From NCBI GenBank assembly GCA_965153355.1, contig OZ231126.1, positions 14,136,001 through 14,200,000 of the forward strand: a stretch of 64,000 bases of DNA, written 5' to 3'. This document shows, piece by piece, positions 12,041 to 23,358 of this stretch. The translations under genes were made by a program, and so were the position numbers. Below the pieces are notes generated by a model, which did not search any database, was not told where the DNA came from, and worked only from the letters and a program-made list of their open reading frames with translations. The DNA comes from Flaccisagitta enflata. Lineage: Eukaryota > Chaetognatha > Sagittoidea > Aphragmophora. How positions within the stretch are numbered: the first letter of the stretch is position 1; each line of letters begins with the position of its first letter.

Positions 12041-12229
12041 TCGACGAAGATCAGCAACAACCATCGGCGGTGATCGACAAAGATCAGCAACAACCGTCGG
12101 CGGAGGTCGACGACGATCAACGACAACCATCGGTGGTAATCGACAACAGCCAACAACAACCGTTGGTGGAAGTCAACGACAATCGGCGGAGACCAACAAC
12201 AGCCGGTGGAGGAAGTTGACGAGGGTCAA

Positions 12230-12540
12230 CGACGATCGGCGGAAGCCAACAACAACCGTTGGTGGAGGTCGACGAGGACCAACGACAATCGGCGGAGACC
12301 AACAACAGCCGGTGGAGGAAGTTGACGAGGGTCAACGACGATCGGCGGAAGCCAACAACAACCGTTGGTGGAGGTCGACGAGGACCAACGACAATCGGCG
12401 GAGACCAACAACAGCCGGTGGAGGAAGTTGACGAGGGTCAACGACGATCGGCGGAAGCCAACAACAACCGTTGGTGGAGGTCGACGAGGACCAACGACAA
12501 TCGGCGGAGACCAACAACAGCCGGCGGAGGAAGACGACAA
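12230..12540. repeat. 106-bp tandem repeat, about 3 copies
   Basis: Copies start near 12234, 12340 and 12446 (each with GATCGGCGGAAGCCAACAAC) and are nearly identical. The period is not a multiple of three, so the reading frame changes from copy to copy; this argues against protein coding. Confidence 0.9.
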
Positions 12541-12659
12541 GGATCAACGGCGACCAACGGCGTTCGTTGGAAATCCACGGCGACAGGAGGCGGACGACGA
12601 CGAGCAGTTGCAGCGCCGACGCCCGGCGGCTTCCAGTTGAAGGAGGTCGATTGATGAAC

Positions 12660-13440
12660 AAAGACGGTCACGGAGGAAGGCTTCAACAAATCCTCCGGAT
12701 CCAACGCCGCCGTCTGTCCACGTCCGCAATTCACTCAACATCATCCGAAGCGGTTCATTGATTCGTCGTCGGAATCCCACGGTCGGAGCGGTGGCACCCA
12801 ACGGAATTTCACTTTCTTACTGGTGGCATTCGTCAACTCCCACGATCATCTTAGAGGTGTGAAGATGGCCAACGGGACTTAGCATTTGTCTCGACGAGTG
12901 AAATTCGGGGAGGAGGTTGGCGGTTCCAAAACTGGCTAAATTCAACGGCGTTCACGGTCTGACCATTGACTTCCGGCGGAGTTCCACGCTAATTTTAGCA
13001 ACACCCGGCGAGGTTCCACGCTCACAAGAGAAATCCCCCTCTTGCAGATTTGAAGTGGCACTGACGCGGTTCTACACCCGTTACAACGGCAGACTCGAAA
13101 TAGCGGGCGACGCAGCTCCAAAACTGACTCGCTTTTGACGACATTCGCTTTGGCCGGATCCTGATGGACATTTCAATTGCGATATTCTTTGACGACGAAA
13201 GGGTTTCCATCAAGAGACCAAAAAAGCGAGCCAGATTCACGATCCTGCATCACAAAAAAGAACACGCAAGTAGACAATATTAGAAAGTGCCATTATGCAC
13301 ATGAGAAAATTGGTCTGTTAAATCGATACCTCATTATCAAATTACCAATCGCCATACCAATCGGGTAGTGTTATGGCATTTTAGATGCAAAACCCGATAT
13401 TACGTACTTTTCTTTGTGTAACATCGCGATTTCAAGTTCC
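12660..13440. other. Non-coding, nothing recognised
   Basis: GC-richer continuation of the preceding repeat block with no convincing ORF or repeat. Confidence 0.5.
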
Positions 13441-13469
13441 ACTAAAAGGGGCCTGAGAGTTTAACGCTG

Positions 13470-14290
13470 CATGAATATCTGATATTTTTTCTAAAATTCT
13501 AGCGATTTGGGCCTAGATTTAGAGCTCCGCGAAAATATCCGATATTTTTTCCAATTGTAGTGATTTGGGCCTAAATTTAGAGCGCCGCAGAAATATCCGA
13601 TATTTTATCCGATATTTTTTCTAAAATTCTAGTGATTTGAGCTAGAATTTTGATATCGCCGCGAAAAAAATTGATATTTTTTCTAAAATTTTGGTATTTT
13701 TGCTAGAGTTTTGGTATTTTTGCTAAAATTCTAGTGATTTGAGCTAGAATTTTGATATCGCTGCGAAAAAATTTGATGTTTTTGCTAAAATTTTGGTATT
13801 TTTGCTAGAGTTTTAGTATTTTTGCTAGAATTCTGGTGATTTGAGCTAGAATTTTGATATCGCTGCGAAAAAATTTGATATTTTTTCTAAAATTTTGGTA
13901 TCTTTGCTAGAGTTTTGGTATTTTTGCTAAAATTCTAGTGATTTGAGCTAGAATTTTGATATCGCTGCGAAAAAATTTGATATTTTTGCTAAAATTTTGG
14001 TATTTTTGCTAGAGTTTTAGTATTTTTGCTAGAATTCTGGTGATTTGAGCTAGAATTTTGATATCGCTGCGAAAAAATTTGATATTTTTTCTAAAATTTT
14101 GGTATTTTTGCTAGAGTTTTGGTATTTTTGCTAGAATTCTAGTGATTTGAGCAAGTTTTGATATCGCTGCGAAAAAATTTGATATTTTTGCTAAAATTTT
14201 GGTACTTTTGTTAGAATTTTGGCATTTTCGCTAAAATTCTTGTTATTTGAGCTAGAATTTTGATATCGCTGCAAAGAATTTTGACAGATA
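13470..14290. repeat. AT-rich satellite, roughly 117-bp unit
   Basis: Units built from GTGATTTGAGCTAGAATTTT, GATATCGCTGCGAAAAAATT and GGTATTTTTGCTAGAGTTTT recur about six times with substitutions. The left part (13470-13640) is more diverged. Confidence 0.9.
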
Positions 14291-14397
14291 AAATTTGTGG
14301 TCCCTCGGTATAATGTGTTGCGGAATTTAGATATAAAAAACACGATCATTCTGTATACCTAACATTATTCCTTGATCAACGGTGATATTTCTTTTAA

Positions 14398-14513
14398 GGT
14401 GCGCCAAAGCACCTATGTAACTGGCTGTGTCCGTTGGTCGGTCGGTTGGTCTGTGGATCGAATACGCATTTGTTTGTTGATCCACGACACATCTTATTGG
14501 CCTACTTGACTTT
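14398..14513 (-). mobile_element. Short GGAC-related element
   Basis: It matches the 117-bp insertion at 62064-62180: AGGTGCGCCAAAGCACCT hairpin, GGCTGTGTCCGTTGGTCGG, then ATTGGCCTACTTGACTTTGT. Confidence 0.65.
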
Positions 14514-14689
14514 GTTTTTTCCTCGACTTTGTGCTCTAAAGGGTATTGTCGGTCGGTCGGTCGGTAAGTTGATGGTAAAACACTGAAGCCTTGAGCAGTT
14601 TCGTTAGATATCCTCTGACTGCTTGTTGGCTGTTTCTTAATATATTATCTAAAGCGTTTTTCGTTAAAAGCAAGCTTAAAAGAAGAATT

Positions 14690-14840
14690 TACTTTAGTCA
14701 CGGACCTGCAACTTCCGAACTTGCTTTGTCGGTTGGTCAGTCAGTTTGTCGGTCGCATTTTGAAATCTGAGTGACTGGCATTATTGCCCCTACCCACCCG
14801 TCCGTGACTGAAAGATAGCCTGTACCACCTTGTTCCTTTG
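14690..14840 (-). mobile_element. GGAC-family fragment
   Basis: TTAGTCACGGACCTGCAACT, GTCGG repeats and CCCACCCGTCCGTGACTG are in the order of a diverged minus-strand copy. Confidence 0.45.
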
Positions 14841-16063
14841 ACTAGCGTCCGCTTTTGCAGCTAGTAAAAAGAATTTCATATTTTTCCACCCTAAGATCAA
14901 TGACCTTGTCCGTTGATCGGTAGAACGGTTGAACAACATCATCGGTCATTAGCGTAAACTTAAGAAGTATCTTTTTTTCTACCTGTGGTTGCTTCTTCAT
15001 TTTGCCTAATTCAAAAATCAATAACTCGGGCACGATTTTTTTTTCTTGATATAATTGAACAAGCTCAAAGCCCGAGCGAAAACATATTTTTTTCCTTTCG
15101 CTCATCGAGTATCATCGTTTTTTTTTAGGTTGCGTACTCTTCAGTCTTTACATTGGGTGTGCTTCTGAGGAAGACAACGATCTCTATTGTGTCTGTAAAA
15201 CCGCGATATCAGCGTGAACACATTTGCAAGCGAAGTGAAAAAATAAGCGGAGTGAGCGGTGCGAGCGAACGAACAAAGTGAGCGACCGTGTGGCCCATTC
15301 AAAAGGCGATTATTACCAATTGACGGACCCATCGTCAGTTAACAGGTTGGTCGGTCGGTTCATCCGTTACATCCCCAAATCGTAATTTCCGATTTACTGC
15401 TCCTGACCAATTGTCCCCAATCTCAGTTCCCTGCCAGATTGCCTGGTTGAAAAAGCGATTCGGAAAAGCAGAATATTTTTTTTCCCATTGCTTTTCGTAA
15501 GCTGTGCTCTTTGATTTTATTTTCCTAAGCAGAGATAAAATCGTAAGTCACTTTGGTTTTGTCAAAATTTGAAACTCAAATTGACTATTTGAGCTGTCTG
15601 ACCTCATTCTGATTGCCCTGAGAGCCTGTGTCACAAATTTTTTTTTGGGATTACTTTTTGGTCGAGTATTTCTAAAATCGCGTGTGAAACCCGAAATTTT
15701 TAATTTTTTTTTTTGCTCACCCAACGCGTGTAAATAATTTTTTGGGAGAATCATATCAGAACATAACTCTTCATTTGATCTTGGTTGAGCCGCGAAATAG
15801 TCGGTTGATCTGTCCCCGCTTTCCTGATTGACCAAGTTTGTCTTAGATTTTTTAGCCCCATTTTCCTGCCTGATGTCTGTATAACCCAATCGACTGTGGT
15901 AGTACCCTTACTTGCCTGCATGTGACCGCAATGAGTAAAGCCGACTTTGTTACTTAAATTACTGCAAACCTTCATAACTTATGAAATAATGAGCTATACG
16001 GTTAAATGAATAGCCCTGTGTAGCGCAGCTCAGTCTGATCTTTCTAGCCCTGCTGAATTGATC
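14841..16063. other. Region upstream of the Gag-like ORF
   Basis: No LTR pair or primer-binding site could be recognised. Short GGTTGGTCGGTCGG motifs occur near 15340. Short ORFs here look random. Confidence 0.4.
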
Positions 16064-17675
16064 ATGGCTACTTATAATCCTATGCAAAAAGCTGGGGGTG
16101 TTGCCGATCAAGTAAAGACAAGTGTTCTTCTGGACTGCAATGGTAATGCAGTTAACTCTCCGTCTGAGGATTACAGAACATGGAGAATGTTGGAAAATTT
16201 TGAGCTTGACAGAGCTTGGTCGGAATCCTTCATACCCATCAAAACATGGAAAACAAAATCTTGTAAGTCTTATACAGGGCCTGACCCGTGTACTATGGCT
16301 CATTTGGGGTTCCAACCTGAGTGTGATAGGGCTAATTATGAAAAATACAGCCCTCATGGTACGTTGCCCCAATTGCAACCACAAGTTTCAGCCTTTGGTA
16401 TTAGACCTACCTCTCACAACGCCGCTCATGATGTTGCTGAACTAGGAATTGGTGTGGGAAACAATACTATGAACGGCTACGCAGATGATCGGACTTCTGG
16501 TGGAGGTGCCGCATGTGGTGGTGGTCTTTCCCCCAACTATTCAGGTAGTGCTGGTAGCTTGGATGGCATTGAGGATGGTAGTAACTTTTCATCAGACGCT
16601 GATGATGATGATGATGAAACTATGATGGAACATGCAGAAGACCTGAAAAACAAATTGAGCTTGGTTGAGTATGAACCTACCTATTCATCAAGAAGTGGCA
16701 AGTCCTTTCGGGAATTTTTCAGCCAATTCTACATGCTTTTTGCCACCTACATGAGCCTTACGGGTGCAGCACTGAAAATGAAGTTCTGCCAGTGCTTCGA
16801 GCAAGAAGACGAACGATTTTGCGTGATGACTATCAATTCACAATGCCCTCACTACAGTTTAAACCAACTAGGGGCCCATGTCAGTCGCTATGTCAGCTCT
16901 GAGAGCCAGCCCTATTTCAAGAATAAGTTAGATCTTCTTTGCCGACAAAGAAATGAACATCTTCCAAGTTTCGCCCTGAAACTTAAAACTTACTTCATGC
17001 ATGCCATTCCCCCTGACCAGTTTTGGACAATCTATGGCAGCTCTTTTTATGAAACGCTCTTGCTGCGCTGCTTTTTGGAAAAGCTAGCTAATCCGAAATT
17101 AGTGCGCAAAATTACGGAAAGAAACATACAAACAATCGACGAAGCTGTCAATTTCTCAGTTGAGATCATACATTCTGTTGAAGCAGGAGAAATGGCGTCG
17201 GATTTTTCTAAATTACTTGGTCGGGAACCGAACTCACTAGATGAGGAGCTCAGACTTATGCGCTCCATGAACCCGACAGGAGATGCGACAAGTGAGCAAG
17301 AGTGCGAAGTATTAGACAATGAAGAATTGCTGTACACGCTCTCAACTTTGCCCAGCTCTGCCAAAGCAAAAAAGAAACTAACGCTATTTGATGATGACAG
17401 TGCAAGGGGTTATGGCAGTGACAATGATAGTTCTGTCTCAGAATGCGAAGCGGAATGTGGGTCTGAAAGAGCATTGACGGAATTTAGTCCCTCAGTCAGG
17501 TTTGGTCAGTCTGTGTGTGGTTCTGAATCAGTACTTGGTGCCAAGTCCATGTCTTGTGCCCGATCTGACAGTGACGATGACAGTGACGGTGACAGTGACG
17601 GTGACAGTGATAGTGACAGTGACACTGTGGTAAGCATGAGTGTGAGCACATGCGCTAAATCTATGTCTGATGCCA
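16064..17675 (+). CDS. Retrotransposon Gag-like protein, cut by assembly gap
   Basis: The ORF starts at the ATG in TTGATCATGGCT and runs about 537 codons into a 10-N gap. Residues about 215-375 resemble the Ty3/gypsy-type Gag capsid domain: FREFFSQF near the start, a central FALKLKTYFM segment, then LLRCFLEKLANPKLVRKI and a TIDEAVNFSVEI ending, the order of the retrotransposon_gag family. An acidic Asp stretch precedes the domain, and a Ser-Asp repeat tail (SDGDSDGDSDSDSD) follows it. No CCHC zinc knuckle, protease or reverse transcriptase is seen; these may lie in the gap. What follows the gap is duplication B, which belongs to another gene, so the frame that continues past the Ns is an artefact. 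A domesticated Gag is an alternative. Confidence 0.6.
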
Positions 17676-17685
17676 NNNNNNNNNN
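17676..17685. other. Assembly gap (10 N)
   Basis: A fixed-size run of ten N joins the Gag-like ORF to the left edge of duplication B copy 1; the real gap size is unknown. Confidence 0.99.
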
Positions 17686-18103
17686 CATAGGTCATCGGCC
17701 CCTCCGGGTCCGCTGCCCAAAAGGAGATGAAGAAGAAAAAGAAAAACAAAAAAGAGGAGGAAGAAGAAGAAGAAAAAGAAAAGGAAGAAGAAGAAAAAGA
17801 AGGAGAGGAAAAACAAGAAGAAGAAGAAGAAGAAGAAAAAGAGGGAGAAGAAGAAGAAGAAAAAGAAGGAGAAGAAGAAGAAGAAGAAGAAGACGAAAAA
17901 GAAGAAGAAAAAGAAGAAAAAGAAGAAAAAGAAGAAGAAGAAGAAGAAGAAGAAGAAGAAAAAGAAGAAGAAAAAGAAGGGAAAGAAAGAAAGAAAGAAA
18001 GAAAGAAGAAGAAGAAGAAGAAGAAGAAAAAGAAGAAAAAGAAGAAAAAGAAGAAAAAGAAGGAGAAGAAGAAGAAGAAGAAGAAGAAGAAGAAGAAGAA
18101 GAA

Positions 18104-18144
<41 letters not shown>

Positions 18145-18251
18145 AAACTTTTTTGGGCAAATAGGGACAAAGAGCAAAAAAATATTTTTTTTCTTTTTTT
18201 CATTTCATCTATCCGGAGCGAAAAAAGAGGAATAAACCAAGAAAAAATTGA

Positions 18252-18430
18252 AACAAGGCCGGATACACGGCTACCCCAGTCGCCTGCGGGTGGGCAGGGG
18301 CCATAATTGAGGTCACTTTATCATTTGGGCAGGAGCAGTGAGGCCAGAGACCGCAAAAAACCAAAAAAAGTAAAGTGTGACGGACGGACGGACCGACAAA
18401 GCGGGGTGTAGAGTCGCGTAGCACGCGACT
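18252..18430 (+). mobile_element. GGAC-family element
   Basis: AACAAGGCCGGATACACGGC to hairpin AGTCGCGTAGCACGCGACT, then A-run. Its duplicate is 30339-30519. Confidence 0.8.
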
Positions 18431-18609
18431 AAAAAAACAGTAAAAAAAAGATAAAATTGATGAAAATTTTTTTTGAAAAATCCCCTCCAAAAATTAGTGA
18501 CAAAATGAATGACCGAAAGCGAGAATCAAATACGTACGACGAAACAAAAGAAATTTTGCCAAAAATGACGATGAAAACGTTGACAGATTGATTGACGCAA
18601 CAACAGTTA

Positions 18610-18774
18610 AACAAGGCCGGATACACGGCCAATACCAGTTGCGGACGGGTGGGCAGGGGCTGAAATGCGCGTTTTCTCACTTTTCGACTCGTGGTCACGG
18701 ACGGACCATTGGAACAACGGACGGACCAACGGACGGACGGATAGAGCCACTTTTAGAGTTGCGCGTCCGCAACT
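18610..18774 (+). mobile_element. GGAC-family element
   Basis: Complete subtype B copy ending in AGTTGCGCGTCCGCAACT plus AAAAA. Its duplicate is 30699-30863. Confidence 0.8.
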
Positions 18775-18855
18775 AAAAAGCTCGATGTAAAGTATGAAAA
18801 GAAAGGTGAAGACAAGGAGATGATGAATAAAGGCGTTAAAAAACACATAAGTCTA

Positions 18856-18936
<81 letters not shown>

Positions 18937-18944
18937 CGACAACG

Positions 18945-19012
<68 letters not shown>

Positions 19013-19026
19013 AACAACAACATACC

Positions 19027-19313
19027 CGAAACATCGCCACGTGAAGGTTCCTTCTTCACTTTCACTTCCTGGTAAGATGATGACGCTTCTGACGATTTCG
19101 ATCTTGTGGACGCGGACGATGAACTTTTTGGTTTTGACGATGAACTTTTTGGTTTTGACGATGAACTTCTTGGTTTTGACGATGAACTTTTTGGTTTTGA
19201 CGATGAACTACTTGGTTTTGACGATGAACTCCTTGGTTTCGACGATGGCGCGGTATTTTTGTCCACGATTGGGTTTCTCTCGTTATTTCCGACATTTCCA
19301 GATGGCTTCGCTA
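19027..19313 (-). pseudogene. Truncated copy of zinc-finger gene exon 3 end
   Basis: It corresponds to 31112-31399, the 3' part of exon 3 including its splice donor (CGG|GTATGT). The match stops at 19313, in the middle of the exon, so the zinc fingers are absent. The Ser-Lys-Pro repeat remains open. With no 5' exons it is a gene fragment, unless the copy is an assembly artefact of the neighbouring gap. Confidence 0.8.
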
Positions 19314-19319
19314 TTTGAG

Positions 19320-20330
19320 GCTTGAATTGTTCTTAGGATGTTCTTATTTTTCCAATCACCAGCTTATATAAGAATGTTTTTTTTTTTTTCAAAATTTTTT
19401 TGTTATTTAACTCTGATAGCTAATTGGAAGGATAAGAATACTATGATATCAATCGCTAACAAATTGAAATTAAAGTGTAGGATTATTTGAAATCAACTAT
19501 TACAGTAAAGCAGTCAGTTATTTTGTTTGCGCAGTTCCTTTATTAGCCTTAAGCAAAGGCAGGAAAAATGTTTTGAAAATCCCGTCTGAAGTGAGGTGGA
19601 CGATGTTCTTATGATTGTTCTTATTTTTTCTCGCATCTGAGCCTCAATGTTCTTATAAACAATGTTCTTAGTCAAAGAAAAGATGGTACACACTTTTCAT
19701 TTTATAAGAACATGGATTTTTAAAATCAGCCTCAGCGTTCTTATTTTCAACCCTTTTTTGAGGCTTAAGCGTTCTTAACATGTTCTTATTTTTGAATTAG
19801 ATAATCTCTTTAATTATATACCTATATCAATATAAAGTTTGATTTTTAAGCAATTGTTAAAAAAAAACATTTTTATTAAATAAAATGAAATGTAAAATTA
19901 ATATTTAATAAATAATGAATTATCATTTTTGAAAGTATTATCTAAATATCCATTATTCAGGGCTTTTCATCTAATTTTACTACTTTTTTGAAAACTTATG
20001 TTCTTATTTGGTGCGCGACCGAAGGCCCGCACAGGAATATCAATGAAATCAAGATGTTTTTTTTTTGCCAAATCTGAGGCTGATGTTCTTACAAACAGTG
20101 TTCTTATAAAAAGAAAAGCGTGTATTGTGCTTTTTCCACAAATCTGGGTCGATAAAATATTAATCTAAATATAAAATATAAACCCAGGTCAATAAAATAC
20201 ATGGAGCGACGTCAACACTTTTTTTTCTGCAAAGAGTGATTTTTTTTTTATTTATTTATTCATTTTTTTTTTTTTTTGAATGGAAATGAAGTACAAAATT
20301 AAAACTATAAAGTTAAGCAACGTCATAAGG
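19320..20330. repeat. AT-rich dispersed repeat with GTTCTTA motifs
   Basis: Repeated words ATGTTCTTATTTTT and CTGAGGCTGATGTTCTTA are shared with 39010-39730 and with the 440-bp MITE at 50172-50610. It probably consists of one or more decayed or nested copies of that MITE family; a unit boundary could not be fixed. Confidence 0.55.
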
Positions 20331-20589
20331 CGTTATGAACGACAAAACGCGCTAGGGGAACAGAAAAACGAAAGGAAACGTAAGGTGGGGTTACGAGCTT
20401 GAACCGGTGCAAGCGGTGTTCTCCCATTTTGTTCCCTTTTGTTTTTTGTTCCCTTTTGTTTTTTGTTCCCTTTTATTTTTTTGTTCACCTTTGTTTTTTT
20501 CCCCTTTTGTTTTTTGTTTTTTGGGTTTTTTTTTGTTTGTTTGTCCTGTTTTGTTTTGTTTAGTTTTTTTTATTCTGCTTTTGGTTTAT

Positions 20590-20762
20590 TTCTGGTCGCG
20601 GACACGCGACTCTATAGGTCCATCGGTCCATCGGTCCATCGGTCCATCGGTCCATTGGTCCGTCTGTCTGTATGTTCGTCCGTCACAAAGGCGCTTTTTG
20701 AGGTTTTCCGCTTCTGGCCAGCCGTCCACGACTTTTGCTGCCGTGTATACGGCCGTGTTTTG
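20590..20762 (-). mobile_element. GGAC-family element
   Basis: GGTCGCGGACACGCGACT hairpin, GGTCCATC repeats, then GCCGTGTATACGGCCGTGTT in minus orientation. Confidence 0.65.
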
Positions 20763-21292
20763 TCGGCTAATGTGTTGCGGACTTAACCTCTCATAGAGTC
20801 GCCGGTCTGCGTCTAACAAGGCCATCGCGTTACAAGTCGCGTGCGGTCTTGAAGTCTAAAAGACTAAAAGACTTAAAGACCAAATGATAAAACAACTAAA
20901 AGCAGAAGCAGTAATGCAAAAAACGCCCAAAAACGCAGAAAAAGCTAACGGAGACCGACGGACAGACAGACCGACCGACTGACCGACCAACATAGCGGTT
21001 CATAGAGTCGCGTAGCACGCGACTAAAAACCTGAGAACCGGCTTATCAAGTCATGTAAAAGAATGCTTGGTTGTAGTAATGATATCGATGACATTCATAT
21101 CTACTTGTAATACGAGACATCCATCTGCAATCACTCATGATCATTCTTATCAAATTCTAAGATCTCAATCAAAACAAATCTGAGCGAAGTAATACAGGTT
21201 AAACTGTTTGAGTTACAAAAATTGTGTTAGATCGTTATGATGGAGATGATAGAGGCCAATTAGCACAGCTTAAAATGCGACATCAGTTTTCG

Positions 21293-21515
21293 TTTTTAGT
21301 CGCATGCACGCGACTCTACAACCCGCTTTGTCCGACCGTCCATCGGTCGGTTGGTCGGTAGGTCTGTTGGTCCGTCACACTTTTACTTTTTTATTAATTT
21401 TATTTCTTTAAGTCATTTAGAGTAATTTAAGACTATACTGAGTCATTTTAAGTCATTCTGAGTCATTCCAAGTCAATCTGTAAGTCTCGCACGCGACTTA
21501 TAGGTGTTGGCGTTG
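21293..21515 (-). mobile_element. GGAC-family element, subtype A
   Basis: Minus copy: TTTTTAGTCGCATGCACGCGACT, GTCC/GGTC core, AGTCATT repeats (21410-21475), then TCGCACGCGACTTATAGGTG and TTGTT. Same subtype as 60387-60745. Confidence 0.75.
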
Positions 21516-21788
21516 TTCTTTTAAATCTAAGTTTTCTTTTTCAGTCGAAATTATTTCAAGACTTAGTTTAGAGACAGTAAAGCTTGATGATAATGATCTG
21601 AAGCCATCTGCAATGATACTTAGAACTCAGCATGGGTGTTGAGGCTTAAATTCATTTAAATTGTTCTTAATTTCTTCAGCGTATAAAAAAACAAGTAAAT
21701 AAGTATGTAAACACATTGATATATACTATTTATTAAATAGTATTGGCTATTAGGTTACGAATCGTCATCGCAAGCACCGGTAGTATAA

Positions 21789-22224
21789 TACTGAAAACGA
21801 TTTGTATTTTCATGATGGAGAATACAGTGCAGAAGAGCAAAAACGAACAATTTTGCCTAAATTTTCGAATACCACTTTGGGCATCATCATCAGAGGCAGA
21901 ATGAGAGAAAGAGAGAGAGGGAAAGAATTTAAAGGGGAAAAAGAGACAATTGGGGATTGGAGAGAGAGGAGAGAGAGCGGGAGCGGGGGGCCCAGCCCTT
22001 CTTGGGCTTTCTGGTCATTTGACCAAACCATCTGTCTCTCTCTCCTCTCTCTCCAATCCCCAATTGTCTCTTTTTCCCCTTTAAATTCTTTCCCTCTCTC
22101 TCTTTCTCTCATTCTGCCTCTGATGATGATGCCCAAAGTGGTATTCGAAAATTTAGGCAAAATTGTTCGTTTTTGCTCTTCTGCACTGTATTCTCCATCA
22201 TGAAAATACAAATCGTTTTCAGTA
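21789..22224. repeat. Palindrome with 189-bp arms, 58-bp spacer
   Basis: 21789-21977 and 22036-22224 are reverse complements with no mismatch that I found. The spacer is GC-rich. Both arms contain the same piece of open reading frame (FHDGEYSAEEQ...), one on each strand; see 22036-22304. Confidence 0.9.
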
Positions 22225-22304
22225 GTATTGGCTATTGTAAGTGTCTGGATTAGAACTTTATCATTTTCATAAACTTTGATTATGTTGCCTAATTTCACAG
22301 GCAA
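22036..22304 (-). pseudogene. Unrecognised coding fragment entering palindrome
   Basis: Minus-strand frame with good protein-like composition: VKLGNIIKVYENDKVLIQTL, then TIANTTENDLYFHDGEY and SNTTLGIIIRG, before it degrades into an Arg-Glu repeat. No family recognised. The part inside the palindrome arm is repeated in inverse at 21802-21900. It could be an exon or a piece of a viral or mobile gene. Confidence 0.35.
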
Positions 22305-22589
22305 ACATAAAATATTTTTTTTTATTTGGAAAAAAGTCGAAGTTTGAAGTTCTTCGACTTTTTGTGACTTGCAGAGAAATTTTTTTTTTTGTCTGCGCTT
22401 CTTGACGAAGATAAAAAGTTATTTGTGCGGAACGAGCCAAGCACGATTTTTTTTTCTTTCAGATTGCGCCAAGCAGACTACTGAGTAATCAATCGTTTTT
22501 GCGTTATGATTTTTTTAATCTTTTTTTATTATTTGCATTTTTTGCATTTTTTTTATTTTTTCATTTTTTTGCATTTTTTGCATTTTTAG

Positions 22590-22734
22590 TCATGGACATG
22601 CGACTTTACACCTTGCCATGTTGATTAGTCTGTCCATCAGTTTTTCCATATTTTTTTTGAATCGCGAGTGGTTTTTGCATTTCCGCTCCTGCCCAACCAT
22701 CCGCAACTGTCCTGCCGTGTATCCAGCCTTGTTT

Positions 22735-22735
<1 letters not shown>
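22590..22735 (-). mobile_element. GGAC-family element, diverged
   Basis: TTTTTAGTCATGGACATGCGACT, then CTGCCCAACCATCCGCAACT and GTGTATCCAGCCTTGTTT, directly followed by a (CT)n tract (22739-22860). Confidence 0.6.
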
Positions 22736-22738
<3 letters not shown>

Positions 22739-22828
<90 letters not shown>

Positions 22829-22860
22829 CTTTCTCTCTCTCTTTCTCTCTCAGTTTTTTC
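22739..22860. repeat. (CT)n microsatellite
   Basis: About 80 bp of near-pure CT then CT/T-rich DNA. Confidence 0.95.
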
Positions 22861-23311
22861 GTTTTTTTCCTACGGCGATTTGCCATCTTTATTGGTAAAT
22901 TCAAAATTGTCAGTTGTTGTAATACTTTTTTTCTCACACATACTATGAAAAATTATCTTATGAATAGCTGAAATTGAATCTTAAAATTTTAGTAAATCTC
23001 AGGCTGAAAAAAAAGTCTTAAATCTTTTTTATCCGAGGTACACTATAAATATCAGCTTGGTGCTGATAGGTTGCTTGGCCGATGTGGCTTTCTAGGTCTC
23101 TGGCATGTACATGTATTCAGAAAAGACTTTTCTTCAAAGTGGGACGAAAGTGTTTTGTTTGACAAGGAGTGATTTTTTTCAACTTTCCTGGCCGAATGCC
23201 TTTACTATAAGTTTTTGTCTTAGGGTTGAAACAAAAGGGCTGCGAGTGAGAAAAGAGAAAACATTCAACCGAGAAAAATCACCAAAAAAATGAGAACTGC
23301 AGCGCGGGATT

Positions 23312-23314
23312 CAC

Positions 23315-23358
<44 letters not shown>

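Larger units (their letters stand above)
17686..19313. repeat. Segmental duplication B, copy 1
   Basis: Near-identical to 29845-31399, starting CATAGGTCATCGGCCCCTCC and ending GATGGCTTCGCTA, with differences mainly in GAA and CAA/CGA tract lengths. It begins directly at the gap. It holds purine tracts (17725-18150), two GGAC-family elements, a CAA/CGA array and a fragment of exon 3 of the zinc-finger gene. Confidence 0.9.

Noticed and set aside
13470-14290. CRISPR-like array
   Set aside because: Direct tandem repeats without spacers in a eukaryotic sequence; the units abut each other and drift like a satellite.
16058-18235. A single 725-codon ORF across the gap at 17676
   Set aside because: The ten Ns have arbitrary length and the right side is duplicated intron/exon DNA of another gene, so frame continuity is accidental.
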